Source: Hetaerina americana
Taxonomy: Eukaryota; Arthropoda; Insecta; Odonata; Calopterygidae
Length of the DNA: 64,000 nt
Assembly: GCA_022747635.1 (NCBI GenBank)
Contig: JAKTNV010000041.1
Coordinates: 601,001 to 665,000, forward strand
Direction of reading: 5' to 3'
Under the pieces are notes generated by a model. The model saw only the letters and a program-made list of their open reading frames with translations. It was not told where the DNA came from and searched no databases. The position numbers were made by a program, and so were the translations under genes. The stretch's first letter is position 1. The number at the start of each line of letters is the position of its first letter. Below, in pieces: positions 11,360 through 21,262 of the stretch.

Positions 11360-11560
11360 AGTCCGGTGTGACGTCACTCTCCGCCGAGAGCGAACGAAGT
11401 ACCCGGGAGCGGCGAAACAGTCACGCATCGCACCCCGCGCGTCTCCCGGAAGCGCGCTCCAATTGGCCGCCACGACGTGACGTGCGCACGCTCTCCAGTG
11501 TCACCAGCCAATCGCCTGCGACTTCACTCGGAGCTCTTCCGTGGCGCCAAAGCCGACATT
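11360..11560. promoter_or_regulatory. CpG-rich island with a CRE palindrome, candidate promoter
   Basis: A compact CpG-rich stretch in AT-rich surroundings. It contains TGACGTCA at 11369-11376 (the CREB/ATF site), a second half-site in GACGTGACGTGCGC near 11473-11487, and CCAAT motifs at about 11459 (CCAATTGG) and 11509. These are common in insect and vertebrate housekeeping promoters. No transcript or coding exon next to it can be shown, and the direction is unknown. It may equally be a chance GC-rich patch. Confidence 0.3.
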
Positions 11561-13632
11561 CCGGGACAAACTGAGAAAAATTAAATTCAGACATTCCCGA
11601 TTTCTGCGGCACGTTGACCTTTGGTGTGACCAAATGTAACACAGATGGGTGATTGGGTGCCGCGCACAGGGCGCATTCAAATTTTGCTGTGCCTCGCCAC
11701 ACAGCGCAAGTTAGCAGCATTGCATTTGAATTTAGCTTTCGTTCATATTGGTTCCAAGGCCGTTCTATTTGGAGTATTCGAATTTTGTAAGATGTTGAAT
11801 ACAGGGTGAGGCAACAAAACTTCCTTTTTTGAGAGCGTTTTGCGTTTGAAAAAATGAAGTCATGTTCACGCACCCTCTGTTTAGCAAAGTAAGCATATTT
11901 CAAATAATTGATCCTAAAAAATATATTTTCCCCTCGATTTCTATTAATTAGAGGTTGCTTGTAAGGGAATATTTATCGGAAAATGCGGGCAAATTTCAGT
12001 TCCAAATATTATAAACATGAAATCCTTCAATATCCGATCTCAAAATGTTTTGTATGGCGTAGCTTAAAGTATTAACTATCACCATACTAAAAATTTTGCG
12101 TCCATCACAGACACACTTGAGGTTTTAAGCACGATTTATTATATTGCCGTTCTACGCGTATTCAAGTTTTACTCTGAATGTTATGCAAACAAGTCCACAA
12201 AAGTCAATTTCTTGATCAGTATAGTTTTGCCTTGAGATCACTTCCACATAAAACTTGCCGTCGACAGCCAGTCCTCCCCACCGCACGCACAAACCAATGC
12301 TCGGCGATGCCATTGGCATAAAAAACACGAGGCGCATGACTTTCCCTTTGGACACGCGCGCCTGCCTTTCTGGGACGCCACTCGGGAGCTCCTCGTCTCG
12401 GGGTCAGCACCAGCTGGAATACTGTCAACGGAGCATCTGCCCCACTCCGTTCCAAAAATTCGACCATAGAGTGGCGGTGGTCCTCGGCGCCGCGCGCAGT
12501 CCCACAGGAAGGGCGTCGCCGCGAGCGCGAGGAGGTCGCCGCACTGGTCCCGGCCCATTCGGCGGCACTGTGCATCGACACTCGCCCAGGAGGCATGGCA
12601 CGCGCACGTTTATCCGACGCTATTCCCACGGAGCATTCGGCTGCAGGAGAGGCCGATGAAGCGCACATCCTGGATGAATGTCCAGGGTCGTTGGGATTGG
12701 CAGTCGACGGGCCGGGGCATTGGTAACGAGGCGACAGCGAGATCATGCTCGTGCAATGATTACGCTTGTCTAATCAGGCAATTAAAGCTCTGTTTTTCTT
12801 AAAGTTATATTTTCAAAATGACAAATTAAAATTATTCGAAGAATTTTTTAATTTTTAAACGAATAATATTTGCATTTATTTTCCTTCAATACTAAAGTTA
12901 GAGAATAAAAAATGCAAATGTGATTGGGAATATTAATACATGGTGCGATACATGTAAACACTAAAATTATGGTAAAATGTTTGGTTAAATTAAGTTTGTA
13001 TTGATTAGATTGCTTACATTTTTAGAAGACAAGGCCATCCCAGCAGACCGGAGAGGTTTCTTCGACGAGAGTCCGATGGAAGCACTGAGGCTTTTCCGCA
13101 GAGCTATTAATTTTCACTTCCCCAGCAAAAGGGTCGTGGAAATGCTCCAACTCTTATTCCCCATTGAAATGCGTCGGCTTCATCCCATCACCATTTTTAT
13201 GAAATGCCGGCGCGTACGCCCTGTCGACTCGCACCGTGCCGGCGGAGGTGGTGCTCGGCGAAATCCAGGCGCGGACTTCTCTTCGTGACACTCGTGATTC
13301 GACGCGAGATGGTCCCGTGCAACGGCGATGCGTCCACTCACCCGACGTCACTGCCGCGTGCATCTCACTCAACACGCAGGCACAGGGGTCACGATCAATA
13401 GGGGTGGAACGTCAATGACTTCAGTGCTAATGCCATCGATGAGTACTATTAAGGGTCTCATTCCGACATGAAATCTTTCGCACGAGTGAGTGTACTCTTT
13501 GGCCGTTAGTGACAATTTTCAAATAAAATAAATAGACGATAATTAAAAATAAATAAAAAAATTTAAAATAATAAATGATATTTTATTTTCGGCTTGCATT
13601 AAGAAAATATTTATTTAATTCATCGACTTATA

Positions 13633-13637
<5 letters not shown>
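11561..13637. other. Unassigned sequence with GC-rich islands
   Basis: GC-rich islands lie at about 12240-12720 and 13200-13400, separated by very AT-rich DNA (12770-13010, 13510-13637). The longest frame (12216-12746, minus, 176 codons) has an arginine, alanine and proline-rich composition typical of random frames in CpG-rich DNA and no recognisable domain. Confidence 0.35.
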
Positions 13638-13714
<77 letters not shown>

Positions 13715-13770
13715 GTATATATATATGTATATATATATGTATATATATATAATTATATATATATATACAT
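13638..13770. repeat. (TA)n microsatellite with GTATA interruptions
   Basis: Over 100 bases of alternating TA with regularly spaced TGTA interruptions near 13700-13745. Confidence 0.93.
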
Positions 13771-13794
13771 ATATATCTCTTCGAAATGGAACGC

Positions 13795-13919
13795 TCTTCG
13801 GCGACGCACAAATATATTAAAAAAACGCAGATGTAGATTTTTTTAATATAGAGACACAAAGAAAGGACACTCACAATTAGTTATTTGACTTTTCGAACTC
13901 TCGGCAGTCGTCTTCAGAT

Positions 13920-13921
<2 letters not shown>
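13795..13921 (-). repeat. Hairpin/CGAAA repeat module between two (TA)n tracts
   Basis: Read on the minus strand this contains CTGAAGACGACTGCCGAGAG, then GTTCGAAAAGTC and GAGTGTCCTTTCTTTGTGTC. The same layout of stem, CGAAA box and TTTCTTTGTGT-like tail, next to (TA)n, recurs at 21019-21199, 26499-26597 and 28285-28445. It looks like a short non-coding repeat family. Its class is unknown to me. Confidence 0.5.

Positions 13922-13982
<61 letters not shown>
13922..13982. repeat. (TA)n microsatellite
   Basis: Pure TA tract bounding the hairpin module on its right. Confidence 0.93.
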
Positions 13983-13983
<1 letters not shown>

Positions 13984-14879
13984 CCTGTGTCTCGGAAGTA
14001 AATATTGAGCTATGCGTAACTTTCCATTAATATATCTGCGAACTATCAATTAATCTAACTTTCTTCGCGACTGGACTGGATCTCCCATCCTATTTTCTTC
14101 ACTCAGTAATTAATCTCAATATTATACACGTGAGATAGTATCATCTTATATTATATTATATGCCTGAAAACTCTGATTATTTGTTCCATAAATGGAATTA
14201 GAGTTCTTTCTGCGACAAAACAATCGTTTTTTAATTGAACGCTATTGCACCCAGTTATTTATCCATGGCAAGAATGTCAACAAATGAGAAATACCAAATA
14301 AACTAGATGCCACGTTTCGGCCGTTTGTGCCGACGGCCTTTTGTGCTGACTCCTTGATTTCTAGTGGCTCATGAGCCAAAGTGCTCGTCCAGCTCAATGA
14401 CCGTTGATGGAATTAACGCCACCCGAGAACCCCGGTGCAACAGAGCTTTCAAAAGCGAGTTCCTATTGACGTTCCACAGAAGTCTCGCCGAGCGCTCGGC
14501 AAGTGGATCGATCGATGGATCCGTGTGTACCCCCCCCCATCTGCCCCCCCCCAGGGGAACACACTCCGGCCATTCCGACACTCGGAGCGTCGTGTCTTCC
14601 TATTGCATACCAGCTGCCTCCTCACTGGTGATGCCCCACGGTGCGTGCACTTTAAACAGGTGCGTAAATGCAAGGCGTTAGGAATTTAGACCTCCTTCGA
14701 AGTAGTACTGCCATCTATGGAACTACGAATAAGGCATTTAAAGATGATGTCCCGATGCTAATATTTTTATACTTGAGATAGCTTGAGCAAAAGATTTTTT
14801 AGTGCAAATATATTTTTTTTGTGGCAAAAGTCACGTTATATTGTTCACAAAATTCTGAGTTCACGTGACAATTCATTAA
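13983..14879. other. Unassigned sequence, GC-rich patch near 14400-14640
   Basis: Around 14300-14345, the minus strand shows a GC hairpin followed by CCGAAAC, resembling the hairpin modules elsewhere. The GC-rich patch has C-runs near 14529-14551. No gene recognised. Confidence 0.35.
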
Positions 14880-14965
14880 AAAAATGCCAGGAAACCGCGG
14901 GAGATGCGGCAACAGTAACTTTTAACGGAGTCATCCGCTGATATGCATTTCAATGCGATAATTCA
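14880..14965. mobile_element. SINE family B body fragment
   Basis: GGAAACCGCGGGAGATGCGG, then AACGGAGTCATCCGCTGATA and ATGCATTTCAATGCGA closely match 16485-16556, where the same sequence is joined to a tRNA-like head. Only the body is present here. Confidence 0.65.
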
Positions 14966-15084
14966 TTAGGTAGTTTTATTATTAAAATTTTCCGTATCTT
15001 TTTTCAAATTTAGTAACTAAGGTAATTTTTGGGATACTTCCGTATTAACTTCCTCTCATCGAGCTACATTCATGGCGGTACATT

Positions 15085-16455
15085 GATGGTGCCACGGTAC
15101 AAACACAATTGAGGAAGGCAAAGTTAAGCCACCAATTATTCATGCCAAGATTTCCATGCAGGGCAGCAGAGAAAACATGAGTCCCGGCAACAACGGAACT
15201 CGGTCCGAACGGCCGTGGGTGGGATTGCACCCCCAATGGAATGGCCTCCGCGGTCGTCTTCTCCCATGAAATCCTTACCAAGCGAAACCAAAGGAAGCGG
15301 CACGGAAGACGAGAAAACGACCGAATTAGTTCGATTGGGAACTTGGAAAGTCATAATAATGTTAAGGACGGGATAGAAGCATATAGAGCGATAGATGAGG
15401 AGAGGAAACAAATACGAACGGGCTTTTATTGATGGAAGGATAGAGAGGATTACTGGAGTGATAGTTAGAGAGCAGTCAGAGAGGAAGCGAGCCAACAAGG
15501 GTCGTCAATATTATTGAATAAAAGGTAGGAGGAAGTGTAATGGAAGGAATAATACTAGCAGAGGTGAAAGCAGAACCGACCAACTTGGTCATTGTTCGAC
15601 CAAGCAAGCAATCATGAGGAGGAAGAAGTCCATAGAATATGGGATCGGTTAGAGGATATAATCGCGGGTTTTGCTGGAGGGAAACATTTGTTGTTTTAAG
15701 ATTGGAAGGCGTCAATAAACAAAGAAAGATATGGTGATGAAGTGGGGGACTACGGGTAAGGAACAAGGAACGATCGCGGGGAAAAAGTAAACGATTTTTG
15801 CACGAGAAAATGTTTTATCACTGCAAACACTTTGTTCGGCCACCAATAAACACAGGGAAAATTCCAGAAATTTAGGATGGTATCAGTTGGACTATATTAT
15901 GTTTAGGCGCAGATTTAGGAACAACGTAATCCATTCGCAGTTTCCCGGGAGTAGATGCGGACTCGAATCACAATGTAGTAGTTATGAAGTGTTTCGTCCA
16001 ATTTAAAAAGAACAAAACAGAGACAGAATAGGATATGGAACGAAAAAGCACTAACAAGATTGAAACAAGGAAGGAGTATCAATAGGCTGGAGAGATAATC
16101 AAGTGAGAGGCAAAAGAACCGGGTACAACCCATGGAGGAATATTTGAAACATACCATTCTAAGGACATCGAAATTCACACATGAAACTCTAAAAAGTGTT
16201 AATGGGAAATGGGCAAGTAAACCCTGGACTACGGTTGACATGATTAGAAAGATCGACGAAAGGTGGATGAATATAAATAGTTAAGCAGAAGGAAGTATAG
16301 AGAGCTCAATAATAAACTGAGTCGAGAAACAAATGGAGAAAAGGAAGCGTTGTGGAAGACGCTGTGCGAAGATATGGTAAGTTTACACATGACGGGTGAA
16401 ATTGGTACGCTATACAAGAAGATCAAAACGCTATCTGGGAGTAAGACGATCAAAG
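15085..16455 (+). mobile_element. Old RTE-like relic with 5' UTR, endonuclease and linker (copy 2)
   Basis: Plus-strand relic retaining a diverged 5' UTR (15085-15260, aligning to the 5' UTRs at 42.1-42.3 kb and, inverted, 59.9-60.2 kb) and the start of the endonuclease reading ATCCTTACCAAG...CCGAATTAGTT. Later pieces match GDWNATVG-region sequence near 15700, the QLDYI block near 15885, and the linker to about 16455. Stops and small indels are dense, so it is much older than the copies at 5 and 53 kb. It is interrupted by SINE B (16480-16790); 16800-16842 continues the RTE linker (GATCCAAGAGAGATGGAAGG) before a mariner cuts in. Confidence 0.82.
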
Positions 16456-16479
16456 TTTTGCAAACAATCAAATATAAAT

Positions 16480-16790
16480 TCCAAAGAAACTGCGGGAGAT
16501 GCCGCAACAGTAACCTTTAACGGAGTCATCCGCTAATGTGCATTTTAATGCAACAATTTCAGAGCGTAAAAATCATTCGCCTTGACTGGGACTCGAACCC
16601 AGATCCCTCAATATCCGGTCAATTTCGTCATAACATCTAGTTCCTTTAAAAGCCCCAAAATTTCAGAGTTTAAGAGGACGCCTCGGTAGCTTAAGTGGCT
16701 AAAGCACTCGACCGGATATTGAGGGATCTGGGTTCGAGTCCCAGTCAAGGCGAATGATTTTTACGCTCTGAAATTGTTGAATCAAATATA
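16480..16790. mobile_element. SINE family B inverted pair with tRNA-like heads
   Basis: Arms 16552-16621 and 16710-16779 are 70-base near-perfect inverted repeats. The plus-strand right half carries an A-box-like TAGCTTAAGTGG and B-box GGTTCGAGTCC, with a foldable anticodon arm and T arm, so it is tRNA-derived; the anticodon loop lacks the invariant U33, so it is not a working tRNA. The left half, read on the minus strand, is the same tRNA-like 3' half continuing into the SINE B body (16485-16556). The unit sits inside the RTE copy 2 linker. Confidence 0.72.
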
Positions 16791-16799
16791 AGCCTGAAA

Positions 16800-16842
16800 A
16801 TTTAATTGAATCAGAGGAGATCCAAGAGAGATGGAAGGAATA
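16800..16842 (+). mobile_element. RTE copy 2, continuation of linker
   Basis: GATCCAAGAGAGATGGAAGG matches the RTE linker at 5830-5855. It ends at a TA where the mariner at 16843 is inserted. Confidence 0.65.
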
Positions 16843-17593
16843 CGAGGGCGGTTCAATAAGTACCCGTGTTTGACGACAAAGGGCGTTCCTGAGGGAAGTT
16901 TATGTTATCATCGTGTGCTACCATCTATCAAACGACGGTGAAACAAATTTCAGACTGATTTAAAGGTTAGTTTGGATTTGGCAGCCATTCCAGTAAGACG
17001 TGTTTCGTAATTTTCGCTAAGATGGAAAAAGAGCAGTATCGTTCGGTAATTCGCCTTTTGTTTTTGGATGGGAAGAAATGCGAGGAGATAAAAGCATAGT
17101 TGGATACTGTTTATGGGGACACTTCACCATCTATGACCACAGTTAGACATTGGTTCAACGAATTTAAACGTGGGCGAACATCTGTTTTTGATGAGGAGCG
17201 ACCAGGACGCCCGGCAGATGTGGTTACCGAGGAAATCATTCAAAACGTCCACGCCATGATTCTCGCTGATCGACGAACGAAAGTTCGCGAAGTAGCAGAG
17301 GCCGTGGGTGTGTCGACCGGAACGGAAATTAATATTTTACATGATCAGTTGGCGATGAAAAAATTGTCGGCCCGATGGGTGCCGCGATTGCTCACGGTGG
17401 ACAACGAGCTGATCCCGCTGTCAACTCATGAACTACATGAAATACGTTATGAATTGCTGCCGCACCCCCCGTACTCACCCGATCTGGCTCCCTGCGGCTT
17501 TTTATTATTCTCTAACATGAAGAAATGGCTCGCGGGAAAAAAATTAAGCTCAAACGAGGAAGTTATCGCCGAGTTACAAAAACTGCCTAATGT
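16843..17593 (+). mobile_element. Mariner, internally deleted, 5' ITR present
   Basis: Starts after TA (16841-16842) with CGAGGGCGGTTCAATAAGTA, a typical mariner terminal sequence. A start codon at 17022 opens a transposase frame. The 3' end and ITR are missing: at about 17593 the sequence changes to an unidentified dispersed repeat. The insertion target was the old RTE relic, giving the order RTE, then mariner. Confidence 0.85.
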
Positions 17594-17630
17594 TTTTATT
17601 GCTTTGTGGGCTTACGTAGTGAAACGGTGA
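17022..17630 (+). pseudogene. Mariner transposase, stop at codon 26 and core deletion
   Basis: The transposase would bind the ITRs and cut and paste the element at TA. The frame starts MEKEQYRSVIRLLFLDGKKC and meets TAG at 17097-17099 (codon 26). Downstream it keeps the paired helix-turn-helix region (TVRHWFNEFKRGRTSVFDEE, RPGRPAD linker, VREVAEAVGVSTGT) and the ARWVPRLLT motif. It then jumps directly to YELLPHPPYSPDLAPCGFLL, so about 100 residues carrying the first two catalytic aspartates are deleted. Even the third aspartate is replaced (PCGF where PxDF or PxDY is usual). The C-terminal YFE tail is lost. Confidence 0.85.
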
Positions 17631-18480
17631 CTCCTTTTGCAAAGGTTTGGCAAACGACCCACGATTACCCAATTGGATTCATGCAGACAGCTCTCGTATC
17701 TGTACTGAGGACATTGCCAAATGCTTCCACTCTCCAAACACAGCACTAGGCAAGAAGATTTTTTTCGCAATGTTTATACACACCAAAATAAGATTAACCA
17801 AGCATACAAACGAGGCATGGATACAAACACGTTGACAAAGACGATGTTCTTAGTCATGACGTGAAGCACCAAGCAAAGAATTATGGTCTTACCTCTACAT
17901 TTCAAATGTCTCTATTCGATAACTTGATCAAAGGAAGTTGTTAGGCAAGAATCAAAGCTAGATTCAAGCGGAAGACCCCACATTTCTCTTTTGTGACAAA
18001 GCACCGCATTTTCCCGCCTCGCCTTTATAAAACCCTTCGTTTATTCAACGAGGAAAAGTGTACACTCTCACCCAAAGAAAAAACCAAAGTTATTGTGACC
18101 AACATATACATAAAACACTCCTGCCATGACGGTTATTCTTCTGATGCTGGTGGTCGTCTCACTTTCAGTCCTTTGTATTATGGGATTGCAATATGGCGTC
18201 TTTAGGATACACTTCTCGTGCCCCAAATCCGAGGGCTGAACTATGAATTTGCTCCCTCTGGCTATCTAACGAGCTTGGACACCCGTCAAGATGGTGCCCT
18301 CCCTCACTCCGAGCGATTACAGGCAGAGAACGGGGAGTCCACGTGGAAGGTCCAAGGCGTCCATCATGATCACCCACTCTCAGACATTGGATTTGGGCAA
18401 TGACAACGTGCGAATTCGAAACCTCCACTGAGCACTCACCTTGCCCATCGCCTTCTTTCAACCAAAATATCGAAAAATGT
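17597..18480. repeat. Unidentified dispersed repeat R1, copy 1
   Basis: About 880 bases that align, with indels and moderate divergence, to 43556-44390. Shared landmarks are GTAGTGAAACGGTGACTCC near 17622, GGCAAACGACC near 17650, GCGGAAGACACCAAATTTCTC-like sequence near 17968, and GGATTGCAATATGGCGT with TTTAGGATACACTTCT near 18182-18212. No reverse transcriptase, transposase or tRNA-like head was recognised. Its class is unknown; terminal repeats could not be defined by eye. Confidence 0.7.
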
Positions 18481-18810
18481 GAGCTTTTTATTGTTTACTT
18501 CGATTAGTATATGTAATAGCTTCATTGGAGCAAAATAATGCATTTATATAATAGTGGAAATCCGTTGATGTTGTATTTATCGTCGGTTTGGAAGTTCGCG
18601 ATTCAGCTTTCGAGCTCAGCCTCGCTAGAAGTCAATCCGATGCAAGCTGACCAGTTATAGATCAGCCTAGGAAGGTAATTGGTGCAAGCCTGATCGCCAA
18701 ACGATGGTGACCTATTCGGCAATATCGTAATTTAGCTCACCTCAAGAAAACTCGAAAAACAAGACCTAGGAGCCATCCCGTGGAATATTTTTCAGGGAGA
18801 AACATACGCA
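18481..18810. other. Unassigned sequence
   Basis: Nothing recognised between repeat R1 and the next mariner. Confidence 0.3.
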
Positions 18811-19400
18811 GAAGGTTTGTACAAAAAGTATCGGACATATTTCTGTAAAAATACATGCATTTTATATGTTGCTGCAATGCCTCATTGTTCTTCGAAGTAC
18901 CTCCCTTGAGAGCATCGACCCACTGCTACCAAAGCGGCTTTTCCACGACCCGAAGGCTGCCTGGTAGGAAGGCGGATTCCGGAAGGTCCTTGAGGGTACG
19001 CGTGCAAACTTCTTTGATGGAACTTAGGGTCCATTGGTGGGGGTATTCTTTGAGGGAGGGAGGATTTCACTTATGAGACTAGGTATAATAGTCTGCTGGT
19101 GCCAAGTCGGGACTGTAAGGGGTTTGGGAAATCGTCGCGATGTCGTAGCAGAAGGTCTTCGCAAGCAGACACATTCGACTCTGACCTTGGTCATCCGTCC
19201 AAAGACCTTCGGGAGGATGAGTTTAGCAAAGCCGATCTTTCACATCGCCAAATTTTCAGTGATATAATGGTGTGTGTGTGTGCGTGTGTACTTTCACTAT
19301 CATCTTCTCATTAATGCCAATATACGATCTGCGATCATGTTGCACGTTCCGTCGTCGGTTCTTGCCGTCGACAGCCGTCCGGCGCGGGTCTCGTCCTCCA
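18811..19400 (-). mobile_element. Mariner relic, minus strand, ITR to central domain
   Basis: On the minus strand: ENLAM.KIGFAKLILPKVF, corresponding to the WVPHxL-region, then TPYSPDLAPADYYT near 19090-19125 (third catalytic aspartate block), then SWKSRFGSSGSML and RYFEEQ with a stop at 18882, the C-terminal tail. A terminal repeat-like GAAGGTTTGTACAAAAAGTA follows at 18811-18830. The first two catalytic blocks are deleted and frames are broken. Its terminal sequence and C-terminal tail resemble the fragment at 35449-35915. Confidence 0.75.
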
Positions 19401-20805
19401 CACTCTCTCGGCCATATTTGAAAAGCTCGTGCCGCTAAAAAACAGCATGTTTTTAATGCTTTAGTCCTTGAACTCTGGGCGAATCAAACCAAATGTCTCC
19501 ATGCCCGATTTCACCAGTTCAGCACAAAATTTAAAGGCGTACCGCCGCTCAATCGCTCTTCGCATTGCGCGCCATCACCGAGTCACGGACAGGGGTCCAC
19601 TGGAAACACGACCATAAAAAACGTTTGTGCATCATATCGAAAATAATCCTAACGAGTGACATCTTTTGGTGGTTTCAATTTCAGTCAAATTACCCTATTT
19701 CCAAACCTCGTCTATAATTCGTCCGCTCTGCTTCAGCCGTGGTCGAAGCCGAGTCCAGTGGCCGTAAAAACACACGAAAGAGGTGATGAAAATAAACACG
19801 CGGGGTCCATTTTACGCGAAGACCAACAGCAAGTTTCTCATTATACTGCAATGTTTAAATTTCTCTCCCCGTGTTTACGTTGGTGTTCCATATTCCAGAC
19901 TAGCGAGGAAAAGGTAACGGACACTCTTGCCCACAGCAAATTGGTCAGATACGACGGGGAGAGAGTCGAGAAATTGAAATATGAAATTAATCCTTCCGTG
20001 TTTGTGGTTTATTGCCACTAGCATTTGGAAATTCATTTCAATTTCCATAAAGAGGGACCACAGAGCAACTCATTTCGCGCTATTCTAAACAATTCTTTCA
20101 CAGTTGCAAGCATTAAGCAGGATCGTTCGGAAAAAGTATCGATTAAGAAATTATTTACAATTCATTATAAAAATTTTTTCAATTAAGAAATTGTCAATTA
20201 CTTAATTATACGCAATTCAAACAGGATCAACCGTGATTTGTGAAAATCCATTTCGGGGTGAAATTAAGCGTCGAAAGTTAATAATCGGAGAGAAGAAGGG
20301 AGATCATGGCGAAGTGCGTCGAGAGGAAAAGCGGCGATTTTCTTCTCCAAGGGTTCCCAGAAGGCCACAAGCGCCAGCGCCACAAACACACACCCCACCC
20401 GCTCGCTCGGGGAAATATGGCAATTCTCGCGCAATCAACATGCTCCACTCGCGAAATTCGCACATACCTGTCCCTAAAACCCAATTTGTCATCCACAAAT
20501 CTTTAGCGAACATTTGACGCCGGGTGTCGCGCGTCCGGCGACCCACGTCCGTGGCCATGCCCAGCCGATTCGGTCGGGGTGGCGAGCGAGGGCGCGGAAG
20601 GACGCGTCAGACGTGCTGCAAACCAACGGTCAAGCTAACCCTCTCAGGTTTCGTGGTCACTGCAGGGACCGAAGAAGATCTCACGTTGAAAATTAATTCG
20701 CTGTCGATCATTTGATTGTTTTCGCGTTCCTCTCTGTCCCACGTGCTTGCAAACGCGGTGTTCTCGCGAGGAGCACGCGGAGATGGACTGTGATCGGACG
20801 GAATC
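19401..20805. other. Unassigned sequence, GC-rich at 20300-20780
   Basis: No element recognised. A small plus-strand frame at 20306-20506 (66 codons) and others lie in the GC-rich part but show no motif. Confidence 0.35.
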
Positions 20806-20920
20806 CAGAGGGACATGATGTAGAGTAGGATGTTGTGTTTTGCTAGGGACCACAAATTATTTAATTAGTAATTACGTCCATCCAAACACCTACCTTCACC
20901 GGTAGATTACCTAATAATAA
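20806..20920 (+). mobile_element. RTE 3' end only (copy 3)
   Basis: Only the last 115 bases of the RTE family are present: AGAGGGACATGATGTAGAGTA through TTTTGCTAGGGACCACAAAT to the terminal ACCGGTAGATTACC and TAA tail. The 3' UTR type (GCTAGGG.CCACAAATTATTT) is the one also found at 22640 and 54700. Extreme 5' truncation. Confidence 0.85.
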
Positions 20921-20940
20921 TTTACCTTATTTAGTTTCAG

Positions 20941-20942
<2 letters not shown>

Positions 20943-21018
<76 letters not shown>
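20943..21018. repeat. (TA)n microsatellite
   Basis: TA tract forming part of the left arm of the inverted repeat. Confidence 0.93.
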
Positions 21019-21195
21019 ACACTCTTTGAAAGTCTCACGGACGTGAATAATAATGTATAACACTTAGAGGGACAGAACTGTTCCTCCCTTCCTTGATAAA
21101 GGTGGTAACGACCACCGAAAATTCGAAAAATAGTGAGTCTCTTTTTTGTGTGTTTCTGTGTTTTTGTCTGTGTCCACTAGTGCTAAGTGTTATAC

Positions 21196-21199
<4 letters not shown>
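21019..21199 (+). repeat. Hairpin/CGAAA repeat module
   Basis: GAAAGTCTCACGGACGTGAA at the left is shared with 28288-28310. The centre carries a GGTGGT/ACCACC stem followed by GAAAATTCGAAAA, then TTTTTTGTGTGTTTCTGTG. Comparable modules lie at 13795, 26499 and 28285. Confidence 0.6.

Positions 21200-21258
<59 letters not shown>
21199..21258. repeat. (TA)n microsatellite at RTE 5' junction
   Basis: TA tract immediately upstream of RTE copy 4. Confidence 0.93.
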
Positions 21259-21261
<3 letters not shown>

Positions 21262-21262
21262 C

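Noticed and set aside
12460..12700. LINE C-terminal cysteine or EHIL-type motif on the plus strand
   Set aside because: A phrase EADEAHILDECPGS is suggestive of a non-LTR C-terminus, but nothing else in the flanks matches a LINE.
12216..12746. 176-codon minus-strand frame as a gene
   Set aside because: It lies in CpG-rich DNA where stops are rare, overlaps long frames on the other strand, and shows no domain or splice context.
13575..13874. Frames encoding IYIYIY repeats
   Set aside because: They are translations of (TA)n microsatellites, not proteins.
16678..16755. Functional tRNA gene
   Set aside because: A- and B-boxes and a T arm are present, but U33 is missing, the acceptor arm does not pair well and the sequence continues into a SINE body that is repeated elsewhere.
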